From Branchiostoma floridae (lineage: Eukaryota > Chordata > Leptocardii > Amphioxiformes > Branchiostomatidae), in assembly GCF_000003815.2 (NCBI RefSeq), contig NC_049983.1, forward strand, positions 24,717,734 through 24,781,733: 64,000 nucleotides of DNA. Direction: 5' to 3'. The notes beneath the pieces were generated by a model. It was given only the letters and a program-made list of their open reading frames with translations, was not told the origin of the DNA and searched no databases. Numbering within the stretch: position 1 is the first letter of the stretch; every line of letters starts with the position of its first letter. Shown here piece by piece: positions 45,642-57,491 of this stretch. Made by a program: the position numbers and the translations under genes.

Positions 45642-46984
45642 ATATGCTGGAGAGAGGTCAAATTCATTTACCTGATTACCCAATAAATGTACAAGCGCCT
45701 AGTGGGATGAGATGAGCAAAAAAATCACAGAATAATTTGATATTCTCTTCCACCGATGTTTTTTTTTTTTTTTGTTATATAGCCTTCTTGTCAATTATCT
45801 TCAGCATTATTACATGATGTCATAAATGATGTAGATGTACTGAAGCTCAGTAAATGTCCTACTTTCATTGCCTAAAATATGAACATTTGATAACACTTAC
45901 GGACAGACAAGCAATATCAGCAGATAATTTAGCCATTACGGATGCTATGAAAATCCCAAACTCTTCTAGCCCTCTGACGACAACTTTTAAGCTACTTAAG
46001 AAGTTGATAGAGCAATCTGCTGCGCCTTTTCTCAATTCAGTTGGGACGGTTCAGAAAGGATCCTGTGGGGTGTGACAAAGTCCGTTCGAATTAATCTTCC
46101 AGCTGTTCTGTTCTCATTTTCTGCCATTTTATAAATCTCATGCCCCAATACAACATTTCATTTCCATTCTACCCACATCTCTATTCAATCTTTAAATCAG
46201 AGAAGGTCGCAAATTTACGTTACCATTCAAAGGACTGTGGAACTTACAGTGAACACGTACCTGCAGGAAAACACAATATCAAGACTTTTCTTCGGCGAAG
46301 CTTTATTGACGAAATTTTGGCAAGACAGTACAGGAAATCAAATGATGCTACTAGAACTTCCGTGTGAACTACCAAAATAAGCTATAAAGCTATTCAACCT
46401 TTAACTATTACAATAATACTATGATCTAACCTATAACAAATACGCTTTACAAAAATGACCTACAAATCAACACGCTGTATAATAAAAGTGCTGTACAAGA
46501 TACCAAAACTAATAACAAAAAAAAACAAGGTTGCTATCAAAAATGCAACTGCAAGTTAGTGAACTCGGAAACATATTGCTTATTACTTCTAACAGTACTA
46601 CTTTGTAAACCAACCAAAAATATGTAACGCTACAATATGATGAATCCACATGTTAAAACTTTTCTAGATCGACTCTACCTCTTTTTTCTGTTAAACAATT
46701 GAGATACAGATTGTACACTCTTTGCTTCAACTATAGCAGTCTACAATGAATCAAGATATAGTTAAGATGACACATATTTCTAAATAAGGTGATGAAGTCC
46801 AAATATGAACAGAAAAGAAAAGAAAACAACTTTATGAACTTTTTATCGCTTGATAGTCTTATGGTTACATCCCTATACTAGTGAAACTCTCCTGCACAGA
46901 TTATCCTGCTTGCACCCTTTACACCAATAGTTCTCACATTGTGCACCAGGGGACCTTGTGAAATAACTTGTTATGCCAAAGGTG

Positions 46985-47728
46985 TCACTTTTGTTGGTAT
47001 TCTCTCCTGTGGGTTTTCATGTGCCTCTTCAGATTACCGAGCACACTGAATTGCCTGCTGCACTCCTCACACTTGTAGGGTTTCTCCCCAGTATGAGTCC
47101 GCATGTGAGTCTTCAGATGACCCAGTTGAATGAACTTCTTGCTGCACTCCTCACACCTGTAGGGCTTCTCCCCTGTGTGAGTCCGCATGTGTATATTTAA
47201 GGCTACCAAGTGACTGAACTGACTACTACACTCCTCACACTTGAAGGGTTTTTCACCTGTATGAGTACGTATGTGAGTCTTCAGAGTACCCAGTTCACTG
47301 TAATGCCTGCTGCACTCCTCACATCTGTAGGGTTTGTTACCTGTGTGAGTCCGCATGTGTACCTTCAGATGACTCGGTCGACTGAACTGCCTGCTGCACT
47401 CCTCACATCTGTAGGGTTTCTCTCCTGTGTGCGTCCGCATGTGGGTCTTCAGATTACAAAGGACACTAAACTGCCTGTTGCACTCCTCACACCTGTAAGG
47501 TTTCTCTCCATTATGAGTCCGCTTGTGTTTCTTCAGGCTATCCAGCCATCTGAACTGCCTGCTGCACTCCTCACACCTGTACACCCTCACACATTTGCCT
47601 CGCCCGCTGGACTCTTCCCCGAACTCCTCACGTCTCTCTCCTTGCCAGGTGAGAACACTGTTGGCAGAACCCCCTGCTGCTCCTCTCCTGACGTCATCCA
47701 CACCTTGTACGTTGTCTGTTGTCGCCAT
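46985..47728 (-). CDS. Zinc-finger unit D: C2H2 protein, 7 fingers
   Basis: 247 residues starting [20 protein letters not shown]. Seven fingers with contact residues (-1,3,6) WSK, VNT, RHV, ETT, HAI, QHT, VNR. The linker after finger 1 is NGEKP and after finger 3 TGNKP. Finger 4 has Tyr in place of the conserved Phe before the helix (HYSELG), which is usually tolerated. Exon 2 starts at acceptor 47751. The upstream intron carries a hAT-like MITE at 47843-48253 and the upstream flank two LINE pieces; neither touches the coding exon. Nuclear DNA-binding role inferred from the family. Confidence 0.93.
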   Translation of the reverse strand: MATTDNVQGVDDVRRGAAGGSANSVLTWQGERREEFGEESSGRGKCVRVYRCEECSRQFRWLDSLKKHKRTHNGEKPYRCEECNRQFSVLCNLKTHMRTHTGEKPYRCEECSRQFSRPSHLKVHMRTHTGNKPYRCEECSRHYSELGTLKTHIRTHTGEKPFKCEECSSQFSHLVALNIHMRTHTGEKPYRCEECSKKFIQLGHLKTHMRTHTGEKPYKCEECSRQFSVLGNLKRHMKTHRREYQQK

Positions 47729-47842
47729 GTCAACCTATCTGGATCACTGTCTGTTAAAACAAGACAAGCAAATATTAAAACTTGGTGAAATATGAATATT
47801 AAACTGTTTCCACAGTATAGAGCGTGTAGAGAAATGGCCATT

Positions 47843-48253
47843 CAGGGATAAACAAGTCCATTAGCCCGATTGTCCCGATCAAGTAAAAGTGCTGTTCAGG
47901 CAAGCAGAACTGCTTCCCCACTACTTGCCGACGAGCAAGTAAGAATTTCCAGATGTGACCCGCTCAAATTACCACTGAGTGTGACAGCACATGGGGCTGA
48001 ATGCCTGCCTATATTGACCATGTCATTTTTAAGCCAGTAGAGACATCGATTTTGTTGTTGTTGCTGTCATCGTTTAACGTCTATTATCTTGCTAGACGTG
48101 GTCTCTTAACAAAAGTGAAAATTTATGAAAGTGAAAACACATAGAAAAATGTAATTTAAATTTCGGGCAAGTGAAAATTTGGTTCAGGCAAGTAAATTTT
48201 TTATGTACTTGCCCGATAGGACAAGTGAATTTTTGAAAACTTGTCTAACCCTG
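47843..48253. mobile_element. hAT-like MITE in the intron of unit D
   Basis: Ends are CAGGGATAAACAAGTCCATT and AACTTGTCTAACCCTG (inverse CAGGGTTAGACAAGTT). Subterminal CGATCAAGTAAAA and ACTTGCCCGATAGGACAAGT repeat the inverted pattern. CCATT flanks both sides. The unit C intron reads AGAAATGCTTCTTTTCAG straight through the same place. Confidence 0.7.
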
Positions 48254-48475
48254 CCATTTTCAGTTAACCGATTCACAACATTAAAACCGCTGTGAATCCA
48301 CACAAAGACTGGGAAATAGTGGCATGTCTTCTAGCGTCCTTTACAGACTTCCCAGAACGCTGACGTATAATTTTGGGGAGGAGCGCTGATTTGCAGTTCT
48401 AACATGGGCCAGGTTCTCTAATGCCGGGAAATCCGGAAATCAGAAATAAAAGGCTGCTTCGAGAGCACCCCGCCA

Positions 48476-48669
48476 ATAGTTAGTGAATCGTCCCGTGGTT
48501 TTCACGCACCCGTGTCTGGTCGCACGGCGGGATGGAATCCAGATGTGCAAAACAAGGCGGGAAGTTCTGGTGCCGGGGCGCACACAGGGGTTTACAGTAT
48601 ACATACGGGCAGCGAGAACAGATCAACTAGGTCCCTCCCAATACCAGAATCAGTGGCCCTTGATAACAG
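48476..48669 (-). repeat. Conserved intron module, unit D
   Basis: From AGTTAGTGAATCGTCCCGTG to GGCCCTTGATAAC. Confidence 0.85.
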
Positions 48670-49027
48670 TGGAAATCATCTACTGTACATAGTAATTCAA
48701 CACTGCGTTCCGATAACTTTTGCACTCAACACAAAATATAACCCCACAACCCCCTACCTACCCTCACGATCTGTTTACGTTTTTTACTCCCCCATCACCA
48801 GCTCCCAACCATCAAAATTTTAGCTAAACATGCAACAGTACGATCCAGCATCTTATATAATTTTCTTATCCTAACTATGATACACTGACAAAAACAGTTT
48901 GGCCTGAATTATGCATACTACAATAGGCTGAATATCACAGCCAAACGAAACGCCACGCCGACACACATCCAAATGTTTTGTCAACTCAACAAACCCACAA
49001 ACACTGATACATGCCAACTTTTCTTAC

Positions 49028-49194
49028 CTGGAACTTAGTTGACACACAGTCGCCTGTTGAATCACTGCAAAATGACTGCGGAACTCCTTTTCCAGTGACA
49101 AAAACGGCTCAAGATACACCGAGGAAACCTAACGGGGTACCAAACTAAACCGTAGACCTGCAGACAGGAAGTCGCAATACACTGACCCGGAAAT
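49028..49194 (-). promoter_or_regulatory. First exon and ETS-like promoter core, unit D
   Basis: Donor TTCCAG|GTAAGAAAAG at 49028; cores GGAAGT and CGGAAA at 49165-49194 with the conserved spacing. Confidence 0.65.
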
Positions 49195-49377
49195 ATATGC
49201 TAGGTGGAGGTCAATCTTTACCTGATTACCCAACAAATGTACACAAACCTACGTTTAACTGATTCGTTGACGGCAATACGTGTTGATTGTTCTTAATACC
49301 AGATCGATATGTGGTGTCTTCTGTCTCCAACTTAACTACCGACGTACCAAAAATCAAATGCCAAACAATTAAGAAAA

Positions 49378-49732
49378 GTAATTCCTTTATTCCGATACCC
49401 TTTAGCCCTATTTAGGGCTAGTCTACCAGGGTTCATATGAAACAATGAAACATACATAAACAAACGCAAATATATACACAAACATACATGTATATATACA
49501 AACAGATAATGATAGATACACAATCATTAAAAAAACTATTGGCTTGAGAAGACTTGATACATTGCCTTTTTAAAGCGTGAGATGTTGGGCAGGGATTTGA
49601 TGTAAGGTGGTAGGTCATTCCAAAGCCTGATGGCACGGTAGAGGAAAGTTCGCTTTTTTTAGTTTGTTTTTGGCCTAGGGAGTTTAAAACTGAAGGAGTT
49701 GGATAATCTAGTTGAATATGTGTGGGTAGAAG
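49378..49732 (-). mobile_element. LINE 3' fragment inserted upstream of unit D
   Basis: Unit B reads CGAAAAGTGAGGGATATGGT where unit D reads AAGAAAAG, 355 bp of extra DNA, then TAAGGGATAAGATATG. The insert carries the ORF2 end described in the next entry and a minus-strand AATAAAGGAAT end. Confidence 0.75.
49536..49652 (-). pseudogene. LINE ORF2 C-terminus (CR1/jockey-like)
   Basis: The minus strand encodes RTFLYRAIRLWNDLPPYIKS, LPNISRFKKAMYQVF and a stop (TAG, plus 49536-49538). RLWNxLPxxI is the hallmark of the C-terminal end of CR1, L2 and jockey-type reverse-transcriptase proteins. The frame is lost upstream in an A-rich run, so it is a dead copy. Confidence 0.8.
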
Positions 49733-49921
49733 TAAGGGATAAGATATGCAAATAATTACTGGATAATTTGATATGCTATTCCACCGATGTTTCCTTTGTT
49801 GTTGCACTTACAGCCTTATTACATGATGACGTAAATGATGTTGTTCTGTAGATCAACTATAGTTCAGTACATTTGTCTCCTGCTTTCACCACCTCAAATA
49901 TGAACTTCTGATAACATCCAC

Positions 49922-50412
49922 GCAATGTTAACGCTTGACCAGGAACTGCTCCCACCGAGAATGAGCGACGGCGATGGACACAGTATGAATACTAGAAACT
50001 CAAACAAATTCAGATCTATTAAGTGTAAAACAAACAGATATAGAGACTCACCTGTTCTATACCTGACAAGGTTACTTAACAATGATATGTGATGCAGATG
50101 CTTATATACTTGAGAATTCTTTAAGCTTTTATGATCTGTATTGACGGATCTGTTTTGACTGATCTGTATGTAACATATTTTGCAATTTCCCTTATTGAGA
50201 TATATTTTGTCAACATTTGTCATATAGTTGGTACTTTCCCAAATATTTCAATTGTTTATATCCATGTTTCTAGCGATTTGTTAAATTTTAATGTGTATTC
50301 AGATTTTAATGGAATCATGCCTGTAACTAAGTGTAAGTAATGCGTAATTCAGTCACCCCGGCTGCGATGTATTTTCAAAAATAAACCATTCATTCAAACC
50401 ATTCATTCATTA
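49922..50412 (+). mobile_element. LINE 3' end, second insertion upstream of unit D
   Basis: Units B and C run from a TGATAACA-like segment into ATCATTTAGCACATACAT with at most a few dozen bases between, whereas unit D has about 490 bp of unrelated DNA. It holds an ORF end (49928-50092), an AT-rich 3' UTR, AAAATAAACC and a CATTCATT tail. Confidence 0.75.
49928..50092 (+). pseudogene. LINE ORF2 C-terminus
   Basis: The plus frame reads SMNTRNSNKFRSIKCKTN then RYRDSPVLYLTRLLNNDM and a TGA. 'YxLRNS..F......T.RY..S..PY..RLLN' is a common ending of non-LTR retrotransposon polymerases. It is a different lineage and orientation from the neighbouring LINE fragment. Confidence 0.7.
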
Positions 50413-51592
50413 ACCGATCATTTAGCACATACATATGCTATCAAATCCCAAACTATTCTGGCCTTATGACAAGAGCTTAAGCTTGAAGTTGACAGGGCAA
50501 TCTGCACCTTTTCTCAATTATGCTTATACTAGCGACGGTTCAGGAATGATGTTGTACAGGGGTGTGACTAAGTCCCTTCCAGTTAATCTTTCAGCTGTTC
50601 ATTTCCTACCATTTTATAAATATTACGTCCAGATATAACATACCATTTCCGTTCTACCTACAGACCGTGGGTCTTACAGTGAACACGTACCTGCAAAAAA
50701 CACAATATCTTAAACGTTTCTTCAATGTAGCTTTATTGAGGAATACTGTGCTGGACAGTACAGGAAATCAGATGATACCAAGTTTGCACAGAATTAACTA
50801 CAGATAGTCCCACTGTTCTTACATGTAAGACATTTGCAGCTTATTGGTCACATCGTTTCAACCGTTTTAGGACTTAGAATAATATCAATAGCTAATAGAA
50901 CAACATAACAACAAAGTAGACTTAATGAATTATACTTAATAGTAATAGAAGAACACAACAACAGATTAACCTAAACATTGTAGTAGAAATGTAGCAAAAC
51001 AAGTGCTGTACAACAAATCAAACATGGCGGAAAAATAACTGTTATCAACTGCAGTCTTTTAGTAAACTCCTCAGTAACATATAGGTTATACATATCTCAG
51101 TGAACTTCAAAAACCAACTAACCTATAGAGCTAACATTTCACATATAATAACAAGAACTACCAAAAATATACCAAAATAGCCTTTAAAACTAATCAAGCT
51201 ATAACCAACAATGAACTATTTAAACTATTAAAAATTCCTATTTCAAAATAAACTACAAAACCAGTTAATGAATCAACATCCTGTAAACTATTTTTCTTAA
51301 ACAAACAATAGAACAGAAATGCAAAACAAAAGGAGAGCTGTACAAGATAGCAAAACAAATGAACCTTACCGAAAGTTGCTATAAACAAGGACGTTACATC
51401 AGAAATAAACTGCTGCCTGTTATTGAACTCTTCAGACAGATATTGATTATAACTTGTAACTGAACTAATTTGTGAAAAAAAAAGGAAATAAAGCTACAAT
51501 ATACAGCAGTAGCATCAAAGAAATCGACATCAAAGAAAAAGCCTGTATTGTATATGACAAAACTTGTCGTGCTAAACAGTATGCCAAAGGCG

Positions 51593-52417
51593 CTACTGTT
51601 GGGTTTGTTTCCTGTGGGTTTTCATGTGAGTCTTCAGATTACTCAGTGTACTGAACGGCCTGCTACACTCCTCACACGTGTAGGGTTTCTCACCTGTGTG
51701 TGTTCGTATGTGTGTCTTCAGATTACCCAGCTGACGAAACTGACTGCTACACTGCTCACATGTGTAGGGTTTCTCATCTGTGTGTGTCCGCATGTGTCTC
51801 TTTAGGTGACTCTGAATACTAAACTGCTTGCTGCACTGCTCACACTTGTAGGGTTTCTCACCTGTGTGAGTCCGCATATGGGATTTTAAATGACTCAGCT
51901 CATTAAACTGCCTGCTGCATTCCCCACACATGTAGGGTTTCTCCCCTGTGTGAGTTCGTATGTGTCTCTTCAGACTACCCAGATGACTGAACTGCCTGCT
52001 GCACTCCTCACACCCGTAAGGTTTCTCCCGTGTATGAGTCCGCATATGCTCCTTCAGATTACCTAGTCGACTGAACTGCATGTCACACTCCTCACACCTG
52101 TAGGGTTTCTCTCCTGAGTGTTTCCGCATGTGTCTCTTTAGATCACTCAGCTGGCTGAACTGCCTGCTGCACTCCTCACATCTGTAGGGTTTCTCACCTG
52201 TGTGAGTCCGCATGTGTACCTTTAAATGACCCAGCAGCTTGAACTGCCTGCTGCACTCCGCACACCTGTACACCCTCACACCATTGTCTCGCCCGCTGGA
52301 CTCTTCCCCGAACTCCTCACGTCTTTCTCCTTGCCAGGTGAGAACACTGTTGGCAGAACCCCCTGCTGCTCCTCTCCTGACGCCATCCACACCTTGTACG
52401 CTGTCTGTTGTTGCCAT
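51593..52417 (-). CDS. Zinc-finger unit E: C2H2 protein, 8 fingers
   Basis: 274 residues starting [20 protein letters not shown]. Eight fingers with contact residues (-1,3,6) LHV, QDR, RNE, HSR, EHS, IHR, QNT, TNT. Linkers vary more than in the other units: SGEKP, TREKP and TDEKP occur. Finger 8 has SRPF instead of SRQF. All zinc ligands are present. Exon 2 acceptor at 52441, exon 1 donor at 53446. It ends KQTQQ, one residue shorter than its relatives. The intron module has a doubled start. A large palindrome (54138-55279) sits upstream of its promoter. Confidence 0.93.
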   Translation of the reverse strand: MATTDSVQGVDGVRRGAAGGSANSVLTWQGERREEFGEESSGRDNGVRVYRCAECSRQFKLLGHLKVHMRTHTGEKPYRCEECSRQFSQLSDLKRHMRKHSGEKPYRCEECDMQFSRLGNLKEHMRTHTREKPYGCEECSRQFSHLGSLKRHIRTHTGEKPYMCGECSRQFNELSHLKSHMRTHTGEKPYKCEQCSKQFSIQSHLKRHMRTHTDEKPYTCEQCSSQFRQLGNLKTHIRTHTGEKPYTCEECSRPFSTLSNLKTHMKTHRKQTQQ

Positions 52418-52823
52418 TTTGAAGATATCTTGATCGATGTCTGTAAAAATAAAAACGAATTTTAAAACGGAAGAAATATGTGTAATTCGTATTGGTACAG
52501 AGTAGGATTGGAAGTTTGAAGAAATGCTCGTTTTAGCAAACCAATTGAACATTGAATGATTGAAACAACTGAGAAATCATAAAAAGACTGGGAAATAGCA
52601 ACCAGCTTTCGTTCGCAGACTTGTTGGAACCAGGCTTTAATTAGGGGAAAGCAAACTCCCCAGCATTACAGGACCTGGGCCACGCTGTAAATCGCAAAAA
52701 TGCTTTTCTCGAACGAAAACAAACGCCGGCACTTAAAGAAGTCTGTGAAGAAGGCTACTTGTCTTCAATACACTAGTATGTTGGTTTCCTTGCTTTGAGT
52801 GTGCTTGGAGAGTGACAATGCAA

Positions 52824-53048
52824 CAGTTAGTGAACCGTCCCTTGGTTTTTACACACCCCTTTCACGGCTAGTGAACCGTCCCGTGGTTTTCACACGTCGC
52901 ATGGCGGGTTGGAATCTAGATGTGGGGGAAAATAGCGGGCAAGTTCTGGTGCCGGGGCGCATATAGGGGTTTACAGTATACGTGGAGACAACTAGGACAG
53001 ATCAAGTAGGTCCCTGCCAATACCAGAAGCAGTGGTCCTTGATAACAA
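52824..53048 (-). repeat. Conserved intron module, unit E (doubled start)
   Basis: GTGAACCGTCCCTTGGTTTT and, after 43 bp, GTGAACCGTCCCGTGGTTTT; then the common body to GTCCTTGATAAC. Confidence 0.8.
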
Positions 53049-53445
53049 TGAACGTCAGATAAAGCACACAGGATCTAAAAACTGCGTTGCAGTAAAATAT
53101 TCGACGTTCGCACTGAAAACAAATCACATTCTACTAACCCCCCACCGACCCTCACGATCTGTTTACGTTTTCTTCTCCTCCGTCGTCGGCGTCTATAAAC
53201 CTTCATAATTCTGAGAGATAAGCATGGAACAGTACGATCCAGCATCTTATATGATATTCTAATGCCAACTAAGATACGCCCTTACACTGAAATACTAGTA
53301 AACAGTTTGGACTGAATGTATGGGCCAGGCTACAAATATAGGCTGAAATCACAGCCAAACGAAAAGGCACGCCGACACACATTCATAATTTTTTTTTGTC
53401 AACTCAACAAACCCTCGAACACCGACACATGCTAACTTTTCTTAC

Positions 53446-53609
53446 CTGGAACTTAGTTGACACACAGTCGCCTGTTGAATCACTGCAAAATGACTGCGGA
53501 ATTCCTTTTGCAGAGACGAAAAATTGCCCAAAACACCGGAAGATTCGAGAACGTACTACACAAACCAAATCCCTGCAGAGAGGAAGTCGCAGTACCGTGA
53601 CCCGGAAGT
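53446..53609 (-). promoter_or_regulatory. First exon and twin ETS-like promoter core, unit E
   Basis: Donor TTCCAG|GTAAGAAAAG at 53446; GGAAGT and CGGAAGT at 53580-53609, both intact and separated by CGCAGTACCGTGACC. Confidence 0.7.
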
Positions 53610-54137
53610 ATTCTTATGATTCAGGTCGACTTCCGTTACCTGATTACCCAGGAAATGTACATGAGCCTAACCCACACCGGAGAGCCTTTACCAATGCCGA
53701 TTTGCTGACCTACCAATCATGTTAACCCTTCTCAGACAACGCAGACTACATAGACACAGCATTTTGAAAATATGTGACCCTGATTCGATTCAAACAAGTG
53801 AAGCCTGAAGGAGTATACGTTCCTATTCGTTATTAATTAACCCATACCGACCAAGGAAGTTATATCTCATAAAACGTCCTTGTACCGACCAATGGTGCCT
53901 ACAAGTTGAACAAGTGACAACGTTTAAGGGTCTAATCTCCAATTAGATCTATTGGGGCCAAGAAAATATCCAAAGGGCTTAACACTACCCAACCCGCCAG
54001 GCATACAAACTCGCCTAGGAAACTGTTTTACCCCCGGCACATCTGCTTGGAGATTTCACAAACCATCCGTTTTCGACTTAGAGCCTGAGGAAGGCTAGAT
54101 ACTAGTATGTCAAGATTTTTAAACTATAGTTTTATTC

Positions 54138-55279
54138 ACCCCCACCTAACTCCTTCTGCTTTCCCCCCTACCCGTTCTCCTTTTCCCCCGGACTTCTCCT
54201 TAACCCCCGCTGTACTTCTGCTGTGCCCCCGTCTTTCTTCTTGGCCCCCGGTGTACTTCTGCTTGCCCCCCGCCCTTCTGCTTAACCCCCAATGGCCGCC
54301 GTCAACCCGAATTTCACGTAGTCGACACGAAAATCGTTCAGAAAGCAACAATAACGGCCGCGCCACGGAACATAAAATAGCCTATTCTCTAGGACACATT
54401 CTGGGCCACCTTTCTGCCAAGTGGCGTTTTACAACTCCTTCCCAGTCTGAACTGAAAAGGCTCACCCTCTCGGTGAAGGGCGTATGCATCCGCCCCGTCA
54501 GCATCGGGTACTCACACGAAAGTCGTGCCTAAACACCCTGCACGGCAACAATACACGGTCTCATATAGCCTATGGTCTGGCAAACAATCTTGGCCACCTC
54601 TCTACCACGTGGCGTCGTACAAATCGCGCTCAATCTCGAGAATACGTCTGCAAAGTCGGGTGAGAAGCGGTTGGAGAGAGCGGTAACAGCTATCTCCAGA
54701 ATTGCGCAATAGTCCAANNNNNNNNNNNNNNNNNNNNNNNNNNNNNNNNNNNNNNNNNNNNNNNNNNNNNNNNNNNNNNNNNNNNNNNNNNNNNNNNNNN
54801 NNNNNNNNNNNNNNNNNNNNNNNNNNNNNNNNNNNNNNNNNNNNNNNNNNNNNNGAGACCGTGTATTGTTGCCGTGCAGGGTGTTTAGGCACGACTTTCG
54901 TGTGAGTACCCGATGCTGACGGGGCGGATGCATACGCCCTTCACCGAGAGGGCGAGCCTTTTCAGTTCAGACTGGGAAGGAGTTGTAAAACGCCACTTGG
55001 CAGAAAGGTGGCCCAGAATGTGTCCTAGAGAATAGGCTATTTCATGTTCCGTGGCGCGGCCGTTATTGTTGCTTTCTGAACGATTTTCGTGTCGACTACG
55101 TGAAATTCGGGTTGACGGCGGCCATTGGGGGTTAAGCAGAAGGGCGGGGGGCAAGAAGAAGTACACCGGGGGCCAAGAAGAAGGACGGGGGCACAGCAGA
55201 AGTACAGCGGGGGTTAAGGAGAAGTCCGGGGGAAAAGGAGAACGGGTAGGGGGAAAAGCAGAAGGAGTTAGGTGGGGGT
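54138..55279. mobile_element. Palindromic foldback element with assembly gap, upstream of unit E
   Basis: The left arm starts ACCCCCACCTAACTCCTTCT and the right arm ends AGAAGGAGTTAGGTGGGGGT. The arms match for over 400 bp and include subterminal copies of CTTCTGCTT(AA)CCCCC. Flanking TTTATTC (54131-54137 and 55281-55287) suggests a 7-8-bp target duplication. Unit F has the uninterrupted sequence ACTATAGTTTCATTCTTTGT at 59928-59947. Frames inside the arms are mirrored shadows with no transposase motif. Confidence 0.8.
54718..54854. other. Assembly gap (137 N)
   Basis: Unknown bases at the hairpin centre of the element. The flanking sequence GACCGTGTATTGTTGCCGTG on the right mirrors CACGGCAACAATACACGGTC on the left. 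Confidence 0.95.
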
Positions 55280-56386
55280 GTTTATTCTTTGTTACACGCG
55301 CAGCCTCCTCAACTTTACTATGATTATATAATAATGTAAGAGCCATAATAATATGGAACAGGTGTATTGCGAAGGGGAAAATATACTGAGCTTTGTAAAG
55401 TTCCTGCTTCAAAGCTGTTGTCTGATCGAAAAACAAATGCTACAAATTTTCATAGACCTTTGAGGCTTATTGGTCATGTCGTTTCAAACGCTTTGTAGGT
55501 AAGTAAAACTGTCAGATAATAAAACAACACAAAAACAAAGTGTGTCCGGTAAACATAAACAATTTATTTGAGATGTCATACAAAGAAACAGGTCCTGTAC
55601 AACATATCCAATCTACTGGCAGATAAAAAAAAGTTGCTATCAATTGCTGTCTATTAGTTAACTCCTAGGTTAAATATTGGTTATCATTTCTCAAAATAAC
55701 TACCTTATAAACATGAAAAAATCACCTGTAAAACTAAGGGCTAAAGAACAAAAATGCTAAAAACTTTTGTTAAATCAATATCCTTGCTTGATTTCAGCTG
55801 ACATAAATTGAAAGAAGCTTTACGTCGCCAAAGACCTTCACTTCTGTGGCCAGTTAGTCCTGACATTTCAAATACTCTAGTACTACCGCATGTTATAAAA
55901 CATCTATTAACACAATAAAAAAACTAGTTAACCCAAACAAACATTATAATAGAAGTGCAAACCAAAATAAAAGGTGCTGTACAACATTATAGACTAGTGA
56001 TAGATAAACCAAAGAAACTTACTATCGACTACTCTAACTAATCTCGACTATCCCCAGTAAAATATTGGTTATTATTTCTCACAAAACTACTTTAACTTAC
56101 AAGTTAAGGAATCAACATGATGAAAATCTCTTTATCTTAAATCAACATTCTCGCTGCATCTCTCATTTTTGAACTTCTGTGTTAGCCGTAGGGTAGTTAA
56201 GTAAACTGCACTCACTTCCATAGTTTCACCCATTCTACAATGAAAAAGATAACTTCCTAAACTACTAACACCGACATGCACATGGTCTGGGAACCCCGTA
56301 CACAAATTCAGTTCTCAATTTGTGCATCAAATACAGTTTTATATCTTGCATCAAGCAGAATGACAAAGTCCTCACTCCTTTTGGGT

Positions 56387-57367
56387 TTATGTCCTGTGGC
56401 TTTTCATGTGAGTCTTCAGATTACTCAGCTGACTGAACTGCCTGCTGCACTCTTCACAACTGTAGGGTTTCTCTCCAGTGTGTATTCGCATGTGAGTCTT
56501 CAGATTACCCAAATGCCTGAACTGCCTGCTACACTCCTCACACTTATAGGGTTTCTCCCCTGTGTGAGTACGCATGTGTCTGTTCAGACTTTCCAGCCGA
56601 CTGAACTGCCAGCTACACTCTTCACACCTGTAGGGTTTCTCCCCTGTGTGAGTCCGCATGTGAGTCTTAAGAAGACCCCGGTCACTGAACTGCCTGCTGC
56701 ACTCCTCACACTTGTAGGGTTTCTCCCCTGTGTGGCCATGCATGTGTCTCTTCAGATTACCCAACTCACTGAACTGCTTGCTACAATAATCACACCTGTA
56801 GGGTTTCTCCCCTGTGTGAGTTCGCATGTGAGTCTCCAGATGACCCAGCTGGCTGAACTGCCTGCTGCACTCCTCACACGTGTAAGGTTTCTCACCTGTG
56901 TGTGTACGCATGTGAGTCTTTAGACCTATTAAGTGACTAAACTGCCTGCTGCACTCCTCACATCTGTAGGGTTTCTCACCTGTGTGAGTTCGCATGTGGG
57001 ACTTCAGATTACCCAGCTGACTAAACTGCCTGCTGCACTCCTCACATCTGTAGGGTTTCTCCCCTGTGTGAGTACGCATGTGGGTCTTCAGATTGACCAG
57101 CTGACTGAACCGTCTACTGCACTCCTCACACATGTATGGTTTGTCTACAGTGTGAGCCCGCATGTGGCTTTTCAGATGACTTGGCTGACTAAACTGCTTG
57201 CTGCACTCCTCACACCTGTACACCCTCACACCTTTGTCTCGCCCGCTGGGCTCTTCCCCGAACTCCTCACACCTCTCTCCATGCCAGGTGAGAACACTGT
57301 TGGAAGAACCCCCTGCTGCTCCTCTCCTGACGTCATCCACACCTTGTACGCTGTCTGTTGTCGCCAT
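56387..57367 (-). CDS. Zinc-finger unit F: C2H2 protein, 10 fingers
   Basis: 326 residues starting [20 protein letters not shown], then [20 protein letters not shown]. Ten fingers with contact residues (-1,3,6) QHS, QNT, QNS, HGT, QHT, ENR, DLT, RSR, HNT, QNT. The first linker is TVDKP, the rest TGEKP. Finger 6 has CDYCSKQF. The C-terminus stops at KSHRT because a CAA-type codon of the paralogs is TAA here, removing about five residues and leaving the fingers intact. Exon 2 acceptor at 57391, exon 1 donor at 59077. The intron holds a 594-bp MITE. Confidence 0.94.
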   Translation of the reverse strand: MATTDSVQGVDDVRRGAAGGSSNSVLTWHGERCEEFGEEPSGRDKGVRVYRCEECSKQFSQPSHLKSHMRAHTVDKPYMCEECSRRFSQLVNLKTHMRTHTGEKPYRCEECSRQFSQLGNLKSHMRTHTGEKPYRCEECSRQFSHLIGLKTHMRTHTGEKPYTCEECSRQFSQLGHLETHMRTHTGEKPYRCDYCSKQFSELGNLKRHMHGHTGEKPYKCEECSRQFSDRGLLKTHMRTHTGEKPYRCEECSWQFSRLESLNRHMRTHTGEKPYKCEECSRQFRHLGNLKTHMRIHTGEKPYSCEECSRQFSQLSNLKTHMKSHRT

Positions 57368-57491
57368 GTCACAGATATCTGGATAAACGTCTGTAAAAAC
57401 AAGACAAGCAAATATTAAAACGTGGGGTAAATATGCTAAGTAATAATAAGCTGGTACAAAATGTACCATAGTATAGGGTGGGTAGAGAAAT

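Noticed and set aside
54107-55436. Two Pro/Leu-rich frames (141 and 183 codons) as a duplicated gene
   Set aside because: They are the two arms of one palindrome read on opposite strands. Their content comes from CCCCC-rich subterminal repeats.
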